Source: Elusimicrobium sp. (GTDB lineage: Bacteria; Elusimicrobiota; Elusimicrobia; Elusimicrobiales; Elusimicrobiaceae). From it: a stretch of 64,000 nt of DNA. Position numbers and translations under genes: made by a program. The notes beneath the pieces were generated by a model. The model saw only the letters and a program-made list of their open reading frames with translations, did no database searches and was not told the origin of the DNA. Shown here one piece after another: positions 24,426 through 35,072 of this stretch (position 1 is its first letter; each line of letters begins with the position of its first letter). The stretch is taken from NCBI GenBank assembly GCA_015062115.1, contig SUVG01000001.1:124001-188000 (forward strand), in the 5' to 3' direction.

Positions 24426-25853
24426 TTATTCCGGAATTTCGATAATGGTATCGTGGCTCATTTCCTGGGCCCGTTCCATTTGTTCGGGAGCGGGGTTGGT
24501 GAATAGTGCGTATTCGGCAATAAACATCAAGTCCACATCACCTACCGGGCCGTTACGTTGTTTAGCGATAATCAGTTTTGCCTCGCGTTCCACGGCTTCG
24601 CGTTCCGGCCCTTCGGGCTTATAGTAAGCTTCGCGGTGAATCAAAGCCACCACATCAGCGTCCTGTTCAATAGAACCCGATTCGCGCAAGTCGGAAAGTT
24701 GAGGGCGGTTGCCGGTGCGGCCTTTGTCTTCGTTTTTACGGCTTAACTGCGAAAGAGCCACCACCGGCACATTTAAGGTGCGGGCCAGATCTTTCAGCAT
24801 GCGGGAAATTTCGGATACTTCCTGTTGGCGGCTTTCCATACGCCGTTCCCCGCCGCGAATTAACTGTAAATAATCGATAACGATAAGGCCTAATTCTTTG
24901 CCTTGTTTTTTTAGTTCGCTTGCCAATCGGCGCGCACGCATACGAAGTTCGGTAATAGACAGGCCGGAGGTATCGTCAATGTAAAAAGGAGCGGAAGCCA
25001 AACGGCCCATTTCGCGGGTCAAGTCAGACCATTTGCTCCTGTCGAAATATCCGCGGCGCAGTTTGTGAATTTCTACTTGCGCGGCAGCACCGATCATACG
25101 TTCAAAAATACTGTGGCGGCCCATTTCCAACGAGAAAAACGCCACCGGAATCCCGCAGTTTACGCACGCATGGTGAGCCATGTTAAGTGCGAGGGCGGTC
25201 TTCCCTTGGCTGGGGCGAGCCCCCAAGATAATCAAGTCCGACTTGCGAAGCCCGCCGGTGCGTTCGTCAAAGCGAGAAAGCCCCGTAGGAACCCCCTGAA
25301 CGGCACTTTTATTTTGAACGGCTTTTTCCAACAAGTCCATCACTTCGGGAGCCAAATCTTTGGAAGCCACAAAACCGGAAAGTTTTTGTTTTTGGCTTAA
25401 TTTGTAAATTTGGTCGGCGGCGGAATCAATCAACACCTGCGGTTCATCGTCTTCTTCTTTATAGCAGCGTTGCACCAAAGCAGTAGCCGTGCGAATCAAA
25501 TCACGCACGACAAACTTTTTATAGACGATTTCCGCATAGTGTTTTACGTGAGCCGTAGTGGCTACTTTGTCCACCAATTGCGTAAGATAAAGTTCTCCGC
25601 CCAGTTGAGTGAGCAGGTTTTTCTTCTTTAATTCTTCGCTTAAAGTAACAATATCTACCGCCTGTCCGCGGTCTATCAGGGTTTTAATCGTGTCAAAAAT
25701 CTTTTGGTGCGATTCTTTATAAAAATGTTCGGGAGTCAAAATTTCCAAAGCATCGGTAACTGCTTCGCTGTCTAAAAGCATAGACCCCAAAACGGCCATT
25801 TCCGCATCTATCGCTTGCGGAGGGATTCTTTCTTCTAATAAATTACTTGCCAT
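24426..25853 (-). CDS. dnaB: Replicative DNA helicase DnaB
   Basis: 475 residues. The N-terminal helical domain starts IPPQAIDAEMAVLGSMLLD; the RecA-like domain has Walker A GARPSQGKTALALN, LGLIVIDYLQLI as Walker B and the arginine-finger region SQLSRKNEDKGR. It unwinds DNA at the replication fork as a hexamer. First gene of the run that continues through alr, the mla genes and radA. GAGG precedes the ATG. No intein or insertion is seen. Confidence 0.97.
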   Translation of the reverse strand: MASNLLEERIPPQAIDAEMAVLGSMLLDSEAVTDALEILTPEHFYKESHQKIFDTIKTLIDRGQAVDIVTLSEELKKKNLLTQLGGELYLTQLVDKVATTAHVKHYAEIVYKKFVVRDLIRTATALVQRCYKEEDDEPQVLIDSAADQIYKLSQKQKLSGFVASKDLAPEVMDLLEKAVQNKSAVQGVPTGLSRFDERTGGLRKSDLIILGARPSQGKTALALNMAHHACVNCGIPVAFFSLEMGRHSIFERMIGAAAQVEIHKLRRGYFDRSKWSDLTREMGRLASAPFYIDDTSGLSITELRMRARRLASELKKQGKELGLIVIDYLQLIRGGERRMESRQQEVSEISRMLKDLARTLNVPVVALSQLSRKNEDKGRTGNRPQLSDLRESGSIEQDADVVALIHREAYYKPEGPEREAVEREAKLIIAKQRNGPVGDVDLMFIAEYALFTNPAPEQMERAQEMSHDTIIEIPE

Positions 25854-25954
25854 AAAAAACCTCGTTCAATAAAATAAAACCCACGCGGGTTATTTTATTT
25901 TATCCACCAGGTGCGACAACACCTGTTCGCTCCCCAAAAAGGGAATATATTTCT

Positions 25955-25963
25955 ATTGTAGCA
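25955..25963 (-). promoter_or_regulatory. Extended -10 promoter of dnaB
   Basis: TGC-TACAAT on the minus strand, with about 100 nt of leader to the dnaB ATG. No good -35. Confidence 0.55.
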
Positions 25964-26040
25964 ATTTAGTAAAGGCCCGCCAAACTAATCATTTCCCGTG
26001 AGTTGTATAAAAACCGATATTTATTAGCCTATCAGTATAA

Positions 26041-27318
<1,278 letters not shown>

Positions 27319-27320
27319 TA

Positions 27321-27348
27321 AAAAACCCCGGAAATCCCGGGGTTTTTT
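27321..27348. terminator. Bidirectional terminator after tgt
   Basis: CCCCGG (27326-27331) and CCGGGG (27337-27342) with A-run before and T-run after; it also ends the minus-strand ddl-27364 unit. Confidence 0.88.
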
Positions 27349-27363
27349 ATTGCTCAAAAAATT

Positions 27364-27816
27364 TTACTTTTCCGCTACAGGCTCTTTCTTGGGGGCCGGT
27401 TTGGGGAAGGATACAAGCAACACATACGCGCTTAACATCTGCAAAGTAAATGCTGCCGATATAAAGATATATTTATAAGCGCTCATCATCTGCAGAGTAG
27501 GGACGGGGAACAACACATAATACACCGTTCCCACCGCACGCAAAAGCGGTACAAAGGTAAAATCGGCGTTGGTAAAGAAGGCAAGCAACCCCTGTACCAA
27601 AGCCAAAACACTCACATAGCGTTCGCCCAGCAAAATAAATACAGCCTGCGATGCATACAACACCCAAAAACCGGCATGAAGGCGAAACAGAATTCCCCCT
27701 GTCATCAGGTCTCTGATACACAGTACGGTATTGGACAATACCCCGATCAGGCAAAAACAAAAAATCATTTTCACCCAAAAATTTAAGTTCGTAAAACGAA
27801 TCAGTAAATTTTTCAT
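27364..27816 (-). CDS. Small integral membrane protein of unknown function
   Basis: 150 residues with about four hydrophobic helices (roughly 15-33, 45-63, 66-82 and 115-137) and a basic, proline-rich cytoplasmic end (KPAPKKEPVAEK). I recognise no family. It follows ddl by 7 nt and shares its terminator, so it is probably expressed with it. Confidence 0.6.
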   Translation of the reverse strand: MKNLLIRFTNLNFWVKMIFCFCLIGVLSNTVLCIRDLMTGGILFRLHAGFWVLYASQAVFILLGERYVSVLALVQGLLAFFTNADFTFVPLLRAVGTVYYVLFPVPTLQMMSAYKYIFISAAFTLQMLSAYVLLVSFPKPAPKKEPVAEK

Positions 27817-27823
27817 ACAAGTT

Positions 27824-28897
27824 TTACCGGGTTAAACTTAACTCCGCCTTACGTGCATGAACCGCCAAGGCCAGTTGGATAAGTCCGTCCAAAATATCGT
27901 TATAATTTTCCCCGCCTGCTTCAAAAAGTTGCGGGAACAGGCTGGTATCGCTCATACCGGGCAATGTGTTAATTTCGGAGAAATAATACCGTCCTTCTTT
28001 ATCCATTAAAAAGTCAACCCGCGCCAGGCCGCTGCAACGAAGGGCCCTAAAAATGGCTTGGCTGTCTTCGCGCATACAGGCCTGCACATCTTCGGGCAAA
28101 TCTGCCGGAACATTGGTCTCGCATCCGCCGGCTACTACATATTTGGCATTATAATCAAAAAACTCGCCCGCCACAGTACGGAGTTCCCCGCAAGCAGAGG
28201 CTTTTACCGTTTGCCCCTCTCCATACAAAGCGCAGAAAATCTCTCGCGCACAATCAACCCCTTTTTCAATCATGACGTCCGTATCAAATTGAAGGGCAAA
28301 AGAAACGGCTTCATGCAGTTCGCTGATTTCTTTTACTTTACGGACACCCACGGAAGAACCCAAACGGACGGGTTTTACAAAAACGGGAAGCCCCGCCTCT
28401 TTTACCCAGGTTTCGAGTTCTTGTTTATCGTAATCCTGCCCGCGCGAAACCACGCAATAAGGGAGAACTTCCGCCCCCGTTTTGCGGGCAATCAATTTGG
28501 AAATTTCTTTATCCATACCCATGGCGGAAGCCAACACTCCGCAACCCACATACGGCAAATCCAAGGTTTCCAAAAAACCTTGCAGGGTACCGTCTTCACA
28601 GTTTGTTCCGTGAAGAACGGGGAATACGACATCTGCTTTTAAGGTAAATGTTCCGTCCAAAGACATTAAATGTGCATCGGTACGCAAAACGGGCGTAAGA
28701 GGTTTATCCTGCGGAGTTTGCTCTCCACAGGTTTCCTGCAAAAACCAGTAACCTTTTTTATCAATAAAAACAGGATATACGCGGTATTTTTCCGGTTGAG
28801 CCTGCAAACGGGCGCACACCGTTTGCGCGCTATGAACAGAAACTTCATGTTCGGTAGATTTTCCACCGTAAAGAACAACAACATTTAGACAAGCCAT
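27824..28897 (-). CDS. ddl: D-alanine-D-alanine ligase
   Basis: Start set at ATG 28897 with GAAGGAAG upstream; the longer frame to 28933 would begin in the terminator hairpin of the preceding gene. 357 residues. VVLYGGKSTEHEVSVHSAQ is the family N-terminus, followed by FVKPVRLGSSVGVRKV (ATP grasp), DFLMDKEGRYYFSEINTLPGMS (metal ligands) at the end. It joins two D-Ala for the peptidoglycan stem. Alr, at 23 kb, supplies its substrate. The ligase type (D-Ala versus D-Lac) was not assigned beyond the normal YxxK-like region. Confidence 0.94.
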   Translation of the reverse strand: MACLNVVVLYGGKSTEHEVSVHSAQTVCARLQAQPEKYRVYPVFIDKKGYWFLQETCGEQTPQDKPLTPVLRTDAHLMSLDGTFTLKADVVFPVLHGTNCEDGTLQGFLETLDLPYVGCGVLASAMGMDKEISKLIARKTGAEVLPYCVVSRGQDYDKQELETWVKEAGLPVFVKPVRLGSSVGVRKVKEISELHEAVSFALQFDTDVMIEKGVDCAREIFCALYGEGQTVKASACGELRTVAGEFFDYNAKYVVAGGCETNVPADLPEDVQACMREDSQAIFRALRCSGLARVDFLMDKEGRYYFSEINTLPGMSDTSLFPQLFEAGGENYNDILDGLIQLALAVHARKAELSLTR

Positions 28898-28915
28898 ATT
28901 CTTCCTTCTATAGTT

Positions 28916-28939
28916 AAAAGGCCTGATTTGCATCAGGCC
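28916..28939 (-). terminator. Terminator after the coiled-coil gene
   Basis: GGCCTGAT (28920-28927), loop TTGC, ATCAGGCC (28932-28939), followed by TTTT on the minus strand. Confidence 0.8.
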
Positions 28940-28955
28940 CGGATTGTAAAGAAAA

Positions 28956-31553
28956 TTATCTGTCTTCCCGGAAAATAGACCATTTCATGCGGCCGATAAA
29001 ACTGTCTGTTTTTTCCAAGAAGTCTTCCCCGTTGAAAAGAGATTCCGTTTGCGGGACGGGGTCGGCCACTTTAATTTCGGGCAGGTCGGCCTCCGTTTGT
29101 ACTTTGGCGGGGGCTTGCTTACTCATGGCCACGGGTTGTTCCGATAACGGCACTTCTTCGGTTTTGTGGGAAACTTTCTTTGCGACAATTTTGGGAGCGG
29201 CGGGCTCTTGGGGAACGGGTTGATCCGTCCAAGCCTGCGCTACCGCCGGTTTTTGCATGGCGGCGGGTTTGGCCGGTTCTTGAGCCGGGGCATTTTTCCG
29301 TTGGGAAAATTCTTGTTTTTCGGCGCGTTCTTTTTCCTGAACCAAGCGGGCCGCCAACAACGCCGCACTTTGGTTGCGCAGTTGTTGATTTTCTTTGGCT
29401 AAAGTTTGCTTTTCTCCCGCCAATTCACGCGCTTGTTCTTCTAATTTTTGAGATTTGGCCGCTAAAGCTTCTTTTTCTGCTTTCAAACTTTCAGTTTGTT
29501 CCAGCAGAGATTCTTTTTCGCGGGAAAGTTCTTCCCGTTCGCGGAAAGCAATTTGCAAATCGTGTTGTAAGTTTTCTTTGGCACCGCTTAATTCTTGCGC
29601 TTGGCGGGCCAAGGTCTGGCGCGCTTGCTCCACTTGGGCGGATAAGGCCGTTTTTTCCTGAGACAAAGCTTCCACGCGAGCGGAAAGGGCTTCTTTTTCT
29701 TGGCTGATTTCTTGGGTGCGTGCCGCCAGTTCCGCGTTTTCGCGGTCTAATTCCTGCGTACGAGTTACCAACTGGGCTTTTTCTTGTTCCAATTCAGCCA
29801 CGCGTTTATTTAATTCTTCTTTTTCCTGTACCAGTTGGTTTTGGGAACCCTGCATCGTGCCGTGTTGGGTTTCCCAACTTTTCACTTGGGCAACCACGGT
29901 TTCTTTTTCCCGGCTGAGTTCCTCCACACGCGCTAAAAGCGAAGCCTTTTCCTGCGTTAAAGCACCGGCACGCAAAGAAAGTTGCTGTTTTTCTTTTCCG
30001 AGTTCTTCGGTACGGGCAACGAGTTCCGCTTTTTCGCGGTCTAATTCCACTAAGCGCGTTTCCAAATTATCTTTTTGTTCGGTTAACGCACGGTTGGCAT
30101 TTTGGAGTTCCGCTTTTTCCTGTTTTAATTGCTCATTGGAAGAACGCCATTCCTCGCGTTCCTGGCTCCAAGATTCGGACTGCATATCAAAAAATTCTCT
30201 TTCACGGGAAAGTTCGTCCGTGCGGGCCGAAAGGGTATCCTTTTCGCGGGTCAATTCTTCCGCACGCAAATTTGCCGCGGAAAGGTTTTGTTCCAAGTTT
30301 TGCTTGGCATCTTGCAAAGTGGCATTTTGGTGGGAAAGTTCTTCATTTTGTTGGCCCAACACTTCGATTTTTTGTTTTAGTTGGCCGATAACCACATCGT
30401 TTTGGTTGATTTTTTCCACCAATTCTTTGAAATTCTTTTCCAACATTTCTTTTTCTTGACGGACGGCTTCCAAAGCGGATTGGGCAGATTGGAATTGAGT
30501 AGAAAGTTCGTCGCGTTGACCTTCCAACACACGCAAACGTTCCGAGAAAACAGTGAGTTGCTTTTTGGAAGTTTGGCTGTGGTTTTCGCGCAAAGCGGCC
30601 ATTTCCGCTTTGAGTGTTTCCAATTCGCGTTCTTTGGCTTCCAAACGCGCCAAGGCTTGTTCTTTTTCTTCGGCGGCTTTGTGAAGTTTGATATTTTCCG
30701 CACGCAAGGATTCGATTTCTTCCACCTGCCGCATACAGGTATCGGAAATTTCCTGCAATTGGTTTTCCAAACTGGTTACTTTTTGTTGGTATTGCTGCTT
30801 AATGGAAATGATGCGGTTTTCAAAATCGAAAGATTTGAAGCGCTCCTCCGCCGCCGTTAACTGGTCGCGCAAAGAAAGAATTTCTTTGGCTTGTTCGGCA
30901 GATTTTTTGAGGGCTTCCATTTTTTCCTGTTGCACTTTGCGAATTTCGCGATCCAACGCGCTGTTCACCGCTTTCAACTGGGACGCTTTTTGATGCAAAC
31001 TGGAAATAATCCGCTCTTTTTCTTCGTATTCGCGGCGCATTTTTTCGGCTTGGGCGGCACGGTAATTATCGGGTTGATAATGGTAAATGGCGGTATGTGC
31101 TTCGTCGGCGGCTTTGGGGAAATGCGGCTCCGTATCAAAACTGCGTTGCACATCGGGGGCGCGGTAAGAGAAAGAGGAAGTATTTTGTTGCGAGCGGGAA
31201 AGATTTTCCACGCTGGCTTTTAAGTTAGAAATCGTACGGGAAATATGTTCCAAAAAGGCATCTTTGTCTTTTTGGCGTTCCATAGCCTCCCGCGTGCGGG
31301 CCAATTCGGAAAGAATCATTTGGTTTTGGCCGGCGGTAGCTTCGAATTTATCTTCCAATTCCTGAATTTTTTGTTCCAGTTTTTCTAACGATTTCTCGTA
31401 CTGGACAGATTTAGCGGGAAGGGAATTTTCGCGCGGGGCAAAATCGGAGGGTTGGAAGGGGGCATTGGCGGGAGAGAAAGTTTGTTCCTTAAACTTCTCC
31501 AAAAATTGGGCGATATCGCCGTGTCCGTCAAATTGGTTATTGTCTAACGCCAT
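28956..31553 (-). CDS. Very long coiled-coil protein
   Basis: 865 residues, no signal peptide and no membrane segment, so cytoplasmic. Residues 50-130 and 165-725 are almost unbroken coiled coil. From about 415 to 700 a 14-residue pattern based on ELxREKAELxARTEEL recurs, which fits two heptads per unit. A low-complexity Ala/Pro/Lys/Gln linker (about 735-830) leads to a short conserved-looking end, SLFNGEDFLEKTDSFIGRMKW. It could be a filament or scaffold protein; SMC heads or DivIVA motifs are absent. It has its own TTGACA promoter and terminator. GGGGGA precedes the ATG. Confidence 0.8.
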   Translation of the reverse strand: MALDNNQFDGHGDIAQFLEKFKEQTFSPANAPFQPSDFAPRENSLPAKSVQYEKSLEKLEQKIQELEDKFEATAGQNQMILSELARTREAMERQKDKDAFLEHISRTISNLKASVENLSRSQQNTSSFSYRAPDVQRSFDTEPHFPKAADEAHTAIYHYQPDNYRAAQAEKMRREYEEKERIISSLHQKASQLKAVNSALDREIRKVQQEKMEALKKSAEQAKEILSLRDQLTAAEERFKSFDFENRIISIKQQYQQKVTSLENQLQEISDTCMRQVEEIESLRAENIKLHKAAEEKEQALARLEAKERELETLKAEMAALRENHSQTSKKQLTVFSERLRVLEGQRDELSTQFQSAQSALEAVRQEKEMLEKNFKELVEKINQNDVVIGQLKQKIEVLGQQNEELSHQNATLQDAKQNLEQNLSAANLRAEELTREKDTLSARTDELSREREFFDMQSESWSQEREEWRSSNEQLKQEKAELQNANRALTEQKDNLETRLVELDREKAELVARTEELGKEKQQLSLRAGALTQEKASLLARVEELSREKETVVAQVKSWETQHGTMQGSQNQLVQEKEELNKRVAELEQEKAQLVTRTQELDRENAELAARTQEISQEKEALSARVEALSQEKTALSAQVEQARQTLARQAQELSGAKENLQHDLQIAFREREELSREKESLLEQTESLKAEKEALAAKSQKLEEQARELAGEKQTLAKENQQLRNQSAALLAARLVQEKERAEKQEFSQRKNAPAQEPAKPAAMQKPAVAQAWTDQPVPQEPAAPKIVAKKVSHKTEEVPLSEQPVAMSKQAPAKVQTEADLPEIKVADPVPQTESLFNGEDFLEKTDSFIGRMKWSIFREDR

Positions 31554-31586
31554 GCCAGTTCCCCCGACTAAAAATACCTATACTAA

Positions 31587-31615
31587 ATTTAACCACAATA
31601 TGGACGAAATGTCAA
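31587..31615 (-). promoter_or_regulatory. Promoter of the coiled-coil gene
   Basis: On the minus strand TTGACA (31615-31610), 17-nt spacer, TTAAAT (31592-31587). Confidence 0.65.
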
Positions 31616-31641
31616 CCGGGTTTTATGACGAGAATTTAGGT

Positions 31642-32889
31642 TTATGAAGCGCGTTTTGACAGGCGGTTTCTAACGGCACCCGCCAAATAGAAGGAACCCG
31701 TGCACAACACGCGTTCGCGCGTTAAGGCGCGTTGAAGGGCTTTGCCCCAATCGGCCTCGAATACAATCTGCGTGCGGGCCGGCAAGGCTTCTTCTATCAG
31801 TTCCTGGTCGGCCCCGCGGGAAGAGGGCGGCACCGTAACAATGATTTCCTTAAAATGAGGGCTTAAAAGCGTTAGCATTTTTTTATAATCTTTATCTTTC
31901 ATAAACCCACACAAAAGGGTGGCATTTTCGTAATAAGGGCTTTTGCGCCAAAAATCAACCAATAATTCCACGGCCTGCGGATTGTGTGCACCGTCCAATA
32001 CAAAGAGCGTTTTACCGCAACGGAGCACCTCAAAACGGCCGGGTAACGAAACACTCTCCAGCCCCTTGCGAACTGCTTTTTCCGCCAGGCCCAATTGTTT
32101 GGCGGCTTGATAAACGACGCAGGCGTTAATCACTTGGCGCGTTCCCAACGCATGCAGCATCCACTCGTCGCCTTCCTGTTCGGTATGCAAAACGGTTTGC
32201 CCGTTTACAAAATCATAAGCATAATCAAAAAAAGGTTCTCCCAAACCCACAAAAGTAAGCGGGGCTTTTTTGGCCTTGGCTACTTTGGAAATTACCTCGC
32301 GCGCGGCGGGGTTTACCGTTCCGCTGATAACGGGAACACCCGGCTTAATAATACCTGCTTTTTCCCGCGCAATTTGAGTTAGAGTAGAGCCTAAGTATTG
32401 GGTATGGTCTAAACCGATGGAAGTAATAATACTTAGTACCGGTAAACAGACATTGGTGGGGTCTTTTCTTCCCCCGAGTCCTGTTTCCAGCACTACATAA
32501 TCGGCCTTTTTGCGGGCAAAATAAACAAGCGCGGCCGCCGTTAAAATTTCAAAAAAGTTCAGTTCTTCCTCTTCTTCCTGGAAAACTTCCAATACGATTT
32601 TGGAAAATACTTGTTTGGAAATAGGTTTGCCGTTAAATTGGATACGCTCGGTGGGATTTTGCAAATGAGGGGAGACGAAAAGCCCCGTTTTATAACCGGC
32701 ACAAGCAAGGGTGTGGGCTAAAAGAGTACAAACAGAACCTTTGCCGTTCGTCCCTGCCACATGGATAATTTTGCATTTTTCCTGAGGGTTTCCCAAGCGG
32801 GCAAGTAAACGCGAAAAGCCGTCCGGGCCGGCCCCCAGGCCTACTCCCGTACGCTTGAGAATATAATTAAAAACAATATCAAAACTCAT
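31642..32889 (-). CDS. folC: Folylpolyglutamate/dihydrofolate synthase
   Basis: 415 residues from ATG 32889, overlapping the end of murA by 11 nt; a GTG at 32922 is possible but would lengthen the N-terminus beyond the usual MxFD start. The P-loop VAGTNGKGSVCTLLAH, LETGLGGRKDPTN and ITSIGLDHTQYLG are Mur-ligase/FolC signatures, and FVLDGAHNPQAVE is in the C-terminal domain. It adds glutamate to folates (and possibly to dihydropteroate). Lies at the end of the murA unit. Confidence 0.93.
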   Translation of the reverse strand: MSFDIVFNYILKRTGVGLGAGPDGFSRLLARLGNPQEKCKIIHVAGTNGKGSVCTLLAHTLACAGYKTGLFVSPHLQNPTERIQFNGKPISKQVFSKIVLEVFQEEEEELNFFEILTAAALVYFARKKADYVVLETGLGGRKDPTNVCLPVLSIITSIGLDHTQYLGSTLTQIAREKAGIIKPGVPVISGTVNPAAREVISKVAKAKKAPLTFVGLGEPFFDYAYDFVNGQTVLHTEQEGDEWMLHALGTRQVINACVVYQAAKQLGLAEKAVRKGLESVSLPGRFEVLRCGKTLFVLDGAHNPQAVELLVDFWRKSPYYENATLLCGFMKDKDYKKMLTLLSPHFKEIIVTVPPSSRGADQELIEEALPARTQIVFEADWGKALQRALTRERVLCTGSFYLAGAVRNRLSKRAS

Positions 32890-34150
32890 TTTTGTCCGGG
32901 TTATAACGGCGGATATCCGCACCCAAAGCCGTCAGTTTTTCTTCTAACTTTTCATATCCGCGGTCAATATGATACACGCGCTCCACTTCCGTTTCGCCTT
33001 TGGCGCAAAGCCCTGCCATTACCAAGGCAAAACCGCCGCGCAGATCGGAAGATTGCACATGAGCAGCCGATAATTCTTTTACGCCCGTAATGCGCGCCAC
33101 ACTTTTTTCGGTAGCGATATCCGCCCCCATACGCACCAATTCGGGTGCATGCATAAAACGGTTTTCAAAAATATCTTCGTCCACTTCGGCCGTACCGTTG
33201 GCCAAGGTCATCAGTGTCATCCACGGGGCTTGTAAATCGGTGGCAAAGCCCGGATAGGGAGCCGTACGGATACGCAAGGGTTTAATTTCTCCATCATAGG
33301 CGTGCACACGCACGGAATCTTTTGTAATGGTAAGCGGAAACCCCGCTTCCTGTAAATCTTCCAGCAAAATGGCATTATGTTCCGGTACACACCCGGTTAC
33401 GGTTACATCTCCGCGGGTAACGGCGGCCGCCAACATATAAGAGCCGCTTTCAATGCGGTCGGCCACTACGGTGTGTTCCGCCCCATGCAACGATTTTTTA
33501 CCCCGAATAACCAGGCGGCCTTTTTCATCGGCATGGATATCGGCCCCCATTTTGTTTAAGAAATCGACCACATCATCAATTTCCGGTTCTTTGGCCACAT
33601 TTTCCAAAACGGTTTCCCCTTCAATCAAGCACGCGCACATAAGCAAGTTTTGCGTGGCACCCACGCTCGGGAAGCGAAGCACAATTTTGGCAGGGGATAA
33701 TTTTTCGGCACGGATAATCACGTTGCCGCCCTTGGTTTCGCAGGTCGCTCCCAATTTTTCAAATCCTTTCAAGTGAATATCTACCGGGCGAACCCCGATG
33801 GCACAACCTCCGGGGAGCGGAATTTCCGCCGTTTGAAAACGCGTCAACAAAGGCCCCGCCACCCAAAAACTGGCGCGCATTTGTTTTACCAGTTCGTACG
33901 GAAGATTATTTTTCAATTCTCCGTTAGCGGAAATGGTAACGGTGTTGTTTTTGTATTCCACTTTTTTACCGAGATATTCCAAAATTTTAAGCGTAGTGCG
34001 GACATCGCGCAAATTAGGCACACGATGAATCACACACGGCTCGTCCGTAAGCAAAGTGGCTACCAAAATAGGTAACGCCGCATTTTTGCTGCCGCTGATT
34101 TGTACCGTGCCTTGTAATTTTTTTCCGCCGCGAATTAACAATCTATCCAT
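32879..34150 (-). CDS. murA: UDP-N-acetylglucosamine 1-carboxyvinyltransferase
   Basis: 423 residues, normal length. SGSKNAALPIL at 19-29 holds the substrate-binding lysine (K22), and C116 in LPGGCAIGVRPVDIHLKG is the catalytic cysteine alkylated by fosfomycin, so sensitivity at the target level is expected. It performs the first committed step of peptidoglycan synthesis. AAGGGAG precedes the ATG. Located between prmC (18-nt gap) and folC. Confidence 0.97.
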   Translation of the reverse strand: MDRLLIRGGKKLQGTVQISGSKNAALPILVATLLTDEPCVIHRVPNLRDVRTTLKILEYLGKKVEYKNNTVTISANGELKNNLPYELVKQMRASFWVAGPLLTRFQTAEIPLPGGCAIGVRPVDIHLKGFEKLGATCETKGGNVIIRAEKLSPAKIVLRFPSVGATQNLLMCACLIEGETVLENVAKEPEIDDVVDFLNKMGADIHADEKGRLVIRGKKSLHGAEHTVVADRIESGSYMLAAAVTRGDVTVTGCVPEHNAILLEDLQEAGFPLTITKDSVRVHAYDGEIKPLRIRTAPYPGFATDLQAPWMTLMTLANGTAEVDEDIFENRFMHAPELVRMGADIATEKSVARITGVKELSAAHVQSSDLRGGFALVMAGLCAKGETEVERVYHIDRGYEKLEEKLTALGADIRRYNPDKNEF

Positions 34151-34168
34151 AAAAACTCCCTTAAAATA

Positions 34169-35017
34169 TTAAATTTTACGCGCCAACACAAAACGCTCTA
34201 TCCCCACTATATCTTTTTTTACCTCTGCCTTCCAGCCGATTTCCTCAAGTCCTCTCGCAACGGCCGCCGCTTGCCCTTTGCAAAGTTCCAAGGCAAACAG
34301 TCCCCCGGGGTTCAAGTAATCGCCCGCCAAGGCACACAAGGGCCGCACGATATCTAACCCGTCCGCACCGCCGTCCAAGGCCAGGCGGGGTTCGTGCAAC
34401 ACCTCACGCGTTAGTGTATCCACAATTTCGCTGGGGATATAAGGCGGGTTGGAAATAATTAAATCAAAAGTACCCTGTACATTTTCCCAAATATCACTTT
34501 GCAAAAATTGTACTTGTTGAAGAAGCCTCAACCGGGTGGCATTTTCCTGCGCTACTTTTAAGGCACTTTCGGAAATATCTACCCCTAAAATTTGCGCTTT
34601 GGAAAAACGATCTGCCAGAGCCAAAGCAATGCAACCGCTTCCGGTACACATATCCAAAAAACGATAGTTTCCGCGCCGCTCGTAGTGGGCACTTACCAGA
34701 TCTACCAGTTCTTCTGTTTCGGGGCGCGGAGTTAAAACAGACGGTGTAACACGGATATCCAACCCGCAAAAAGGTTGAAAGCCTACAATATGTGACAAAG
34801 GCTCCCCGGCGGCTTTGCGCGCCAAAAAAGTTTGATATTGGGAAAAGTCGTTCTCGCCGATGTGTTGCGAACGGTTCATCAACAGCCAAGTGCGCGTGAC
34901 ATTTAACACACACGCAAGCAGCCACTCCGCATTGGCCTGAGGCTCGTCCGAGCCGGCTTCGGCTAATTGTTCGGCCGCGGCGGAAATAAGTTCTTCTATT
35001 GTGTAAGAGGTATCCAT
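34169..35017 (-). CDS. prmC: Peptide chain release factor N5-glutamine methyltransferase
   Basis: 282 residues. The AdoMet motif FLDMCTGSGCIALALA and the substrate-binding NPPY in LIISNPPYIPS identify PrmC; PRPETEELVD is also typical. It methylates the GGQ glutamine of release factors. It follows prfA, its substrate's gene, on the same strand, but a terminator lies between the two. Confidence 0.96.
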   Translation of the reverse strand: MDTSYTIEELISAAAEQLAEAGSDEPQANAEWLLACVLNVTRTWLLMNRSQHIGENDFSQYQTFLARKAAGEPLSHIVGFQPFCGLDIRVTPSVLTPRPETEELVDLVSAHYERRGNYRFLDMCTGSGCIALALADRFSKAQILGVDISESALKVAQENATRLRLLQQVQFLQSDIWENVQGTFDLIISNPPYIPSEIVDTLTREVLHEPRLALDGGADGLDIVRPLCALAGDYLNPGGLFALELCKGQAAAVARGLEEIGWKAEVKKDIVGIERFVLARKI

Positions 35018-35027
35018 AAACCGTTCA

Positions 35028-35057
35028 AAAAGCCGGAGGCTTTAATAGCCCTCCGGC
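35028..35057 (-). terminator. Terminator between prfA and prmC
   Basis: GCCGGAGG (35032-35039) and CCTCCGGC (35050-35057); T-run on the minus strand after the stem. Confidence 0.85.
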
Positions 35058-35072
35058 AAATAAAAATACTTA

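Noticed and set aside
27473-27820. 115-residue minus-strand frame overlapping the 27364 membrane protein
   Set aside because: Alternative frame of the same region; the 150-residue frame has proper membrane helices and follows ddl directly.
29716-30459. Plus-strand Ser/Arg/Phe-rich frame opposite the coiled-coil gene
   Set aside because: Mirror frame of a Glu/Lys/Leu repeat; no start signal.
29500-30700. Tandem DNA repeats in the coiled-coil gene as a repeat array
   Set aside because: The 42-nt periodicity follows from the 14-residue protein repeat with diverged codons, so it is a protein-level repeat.
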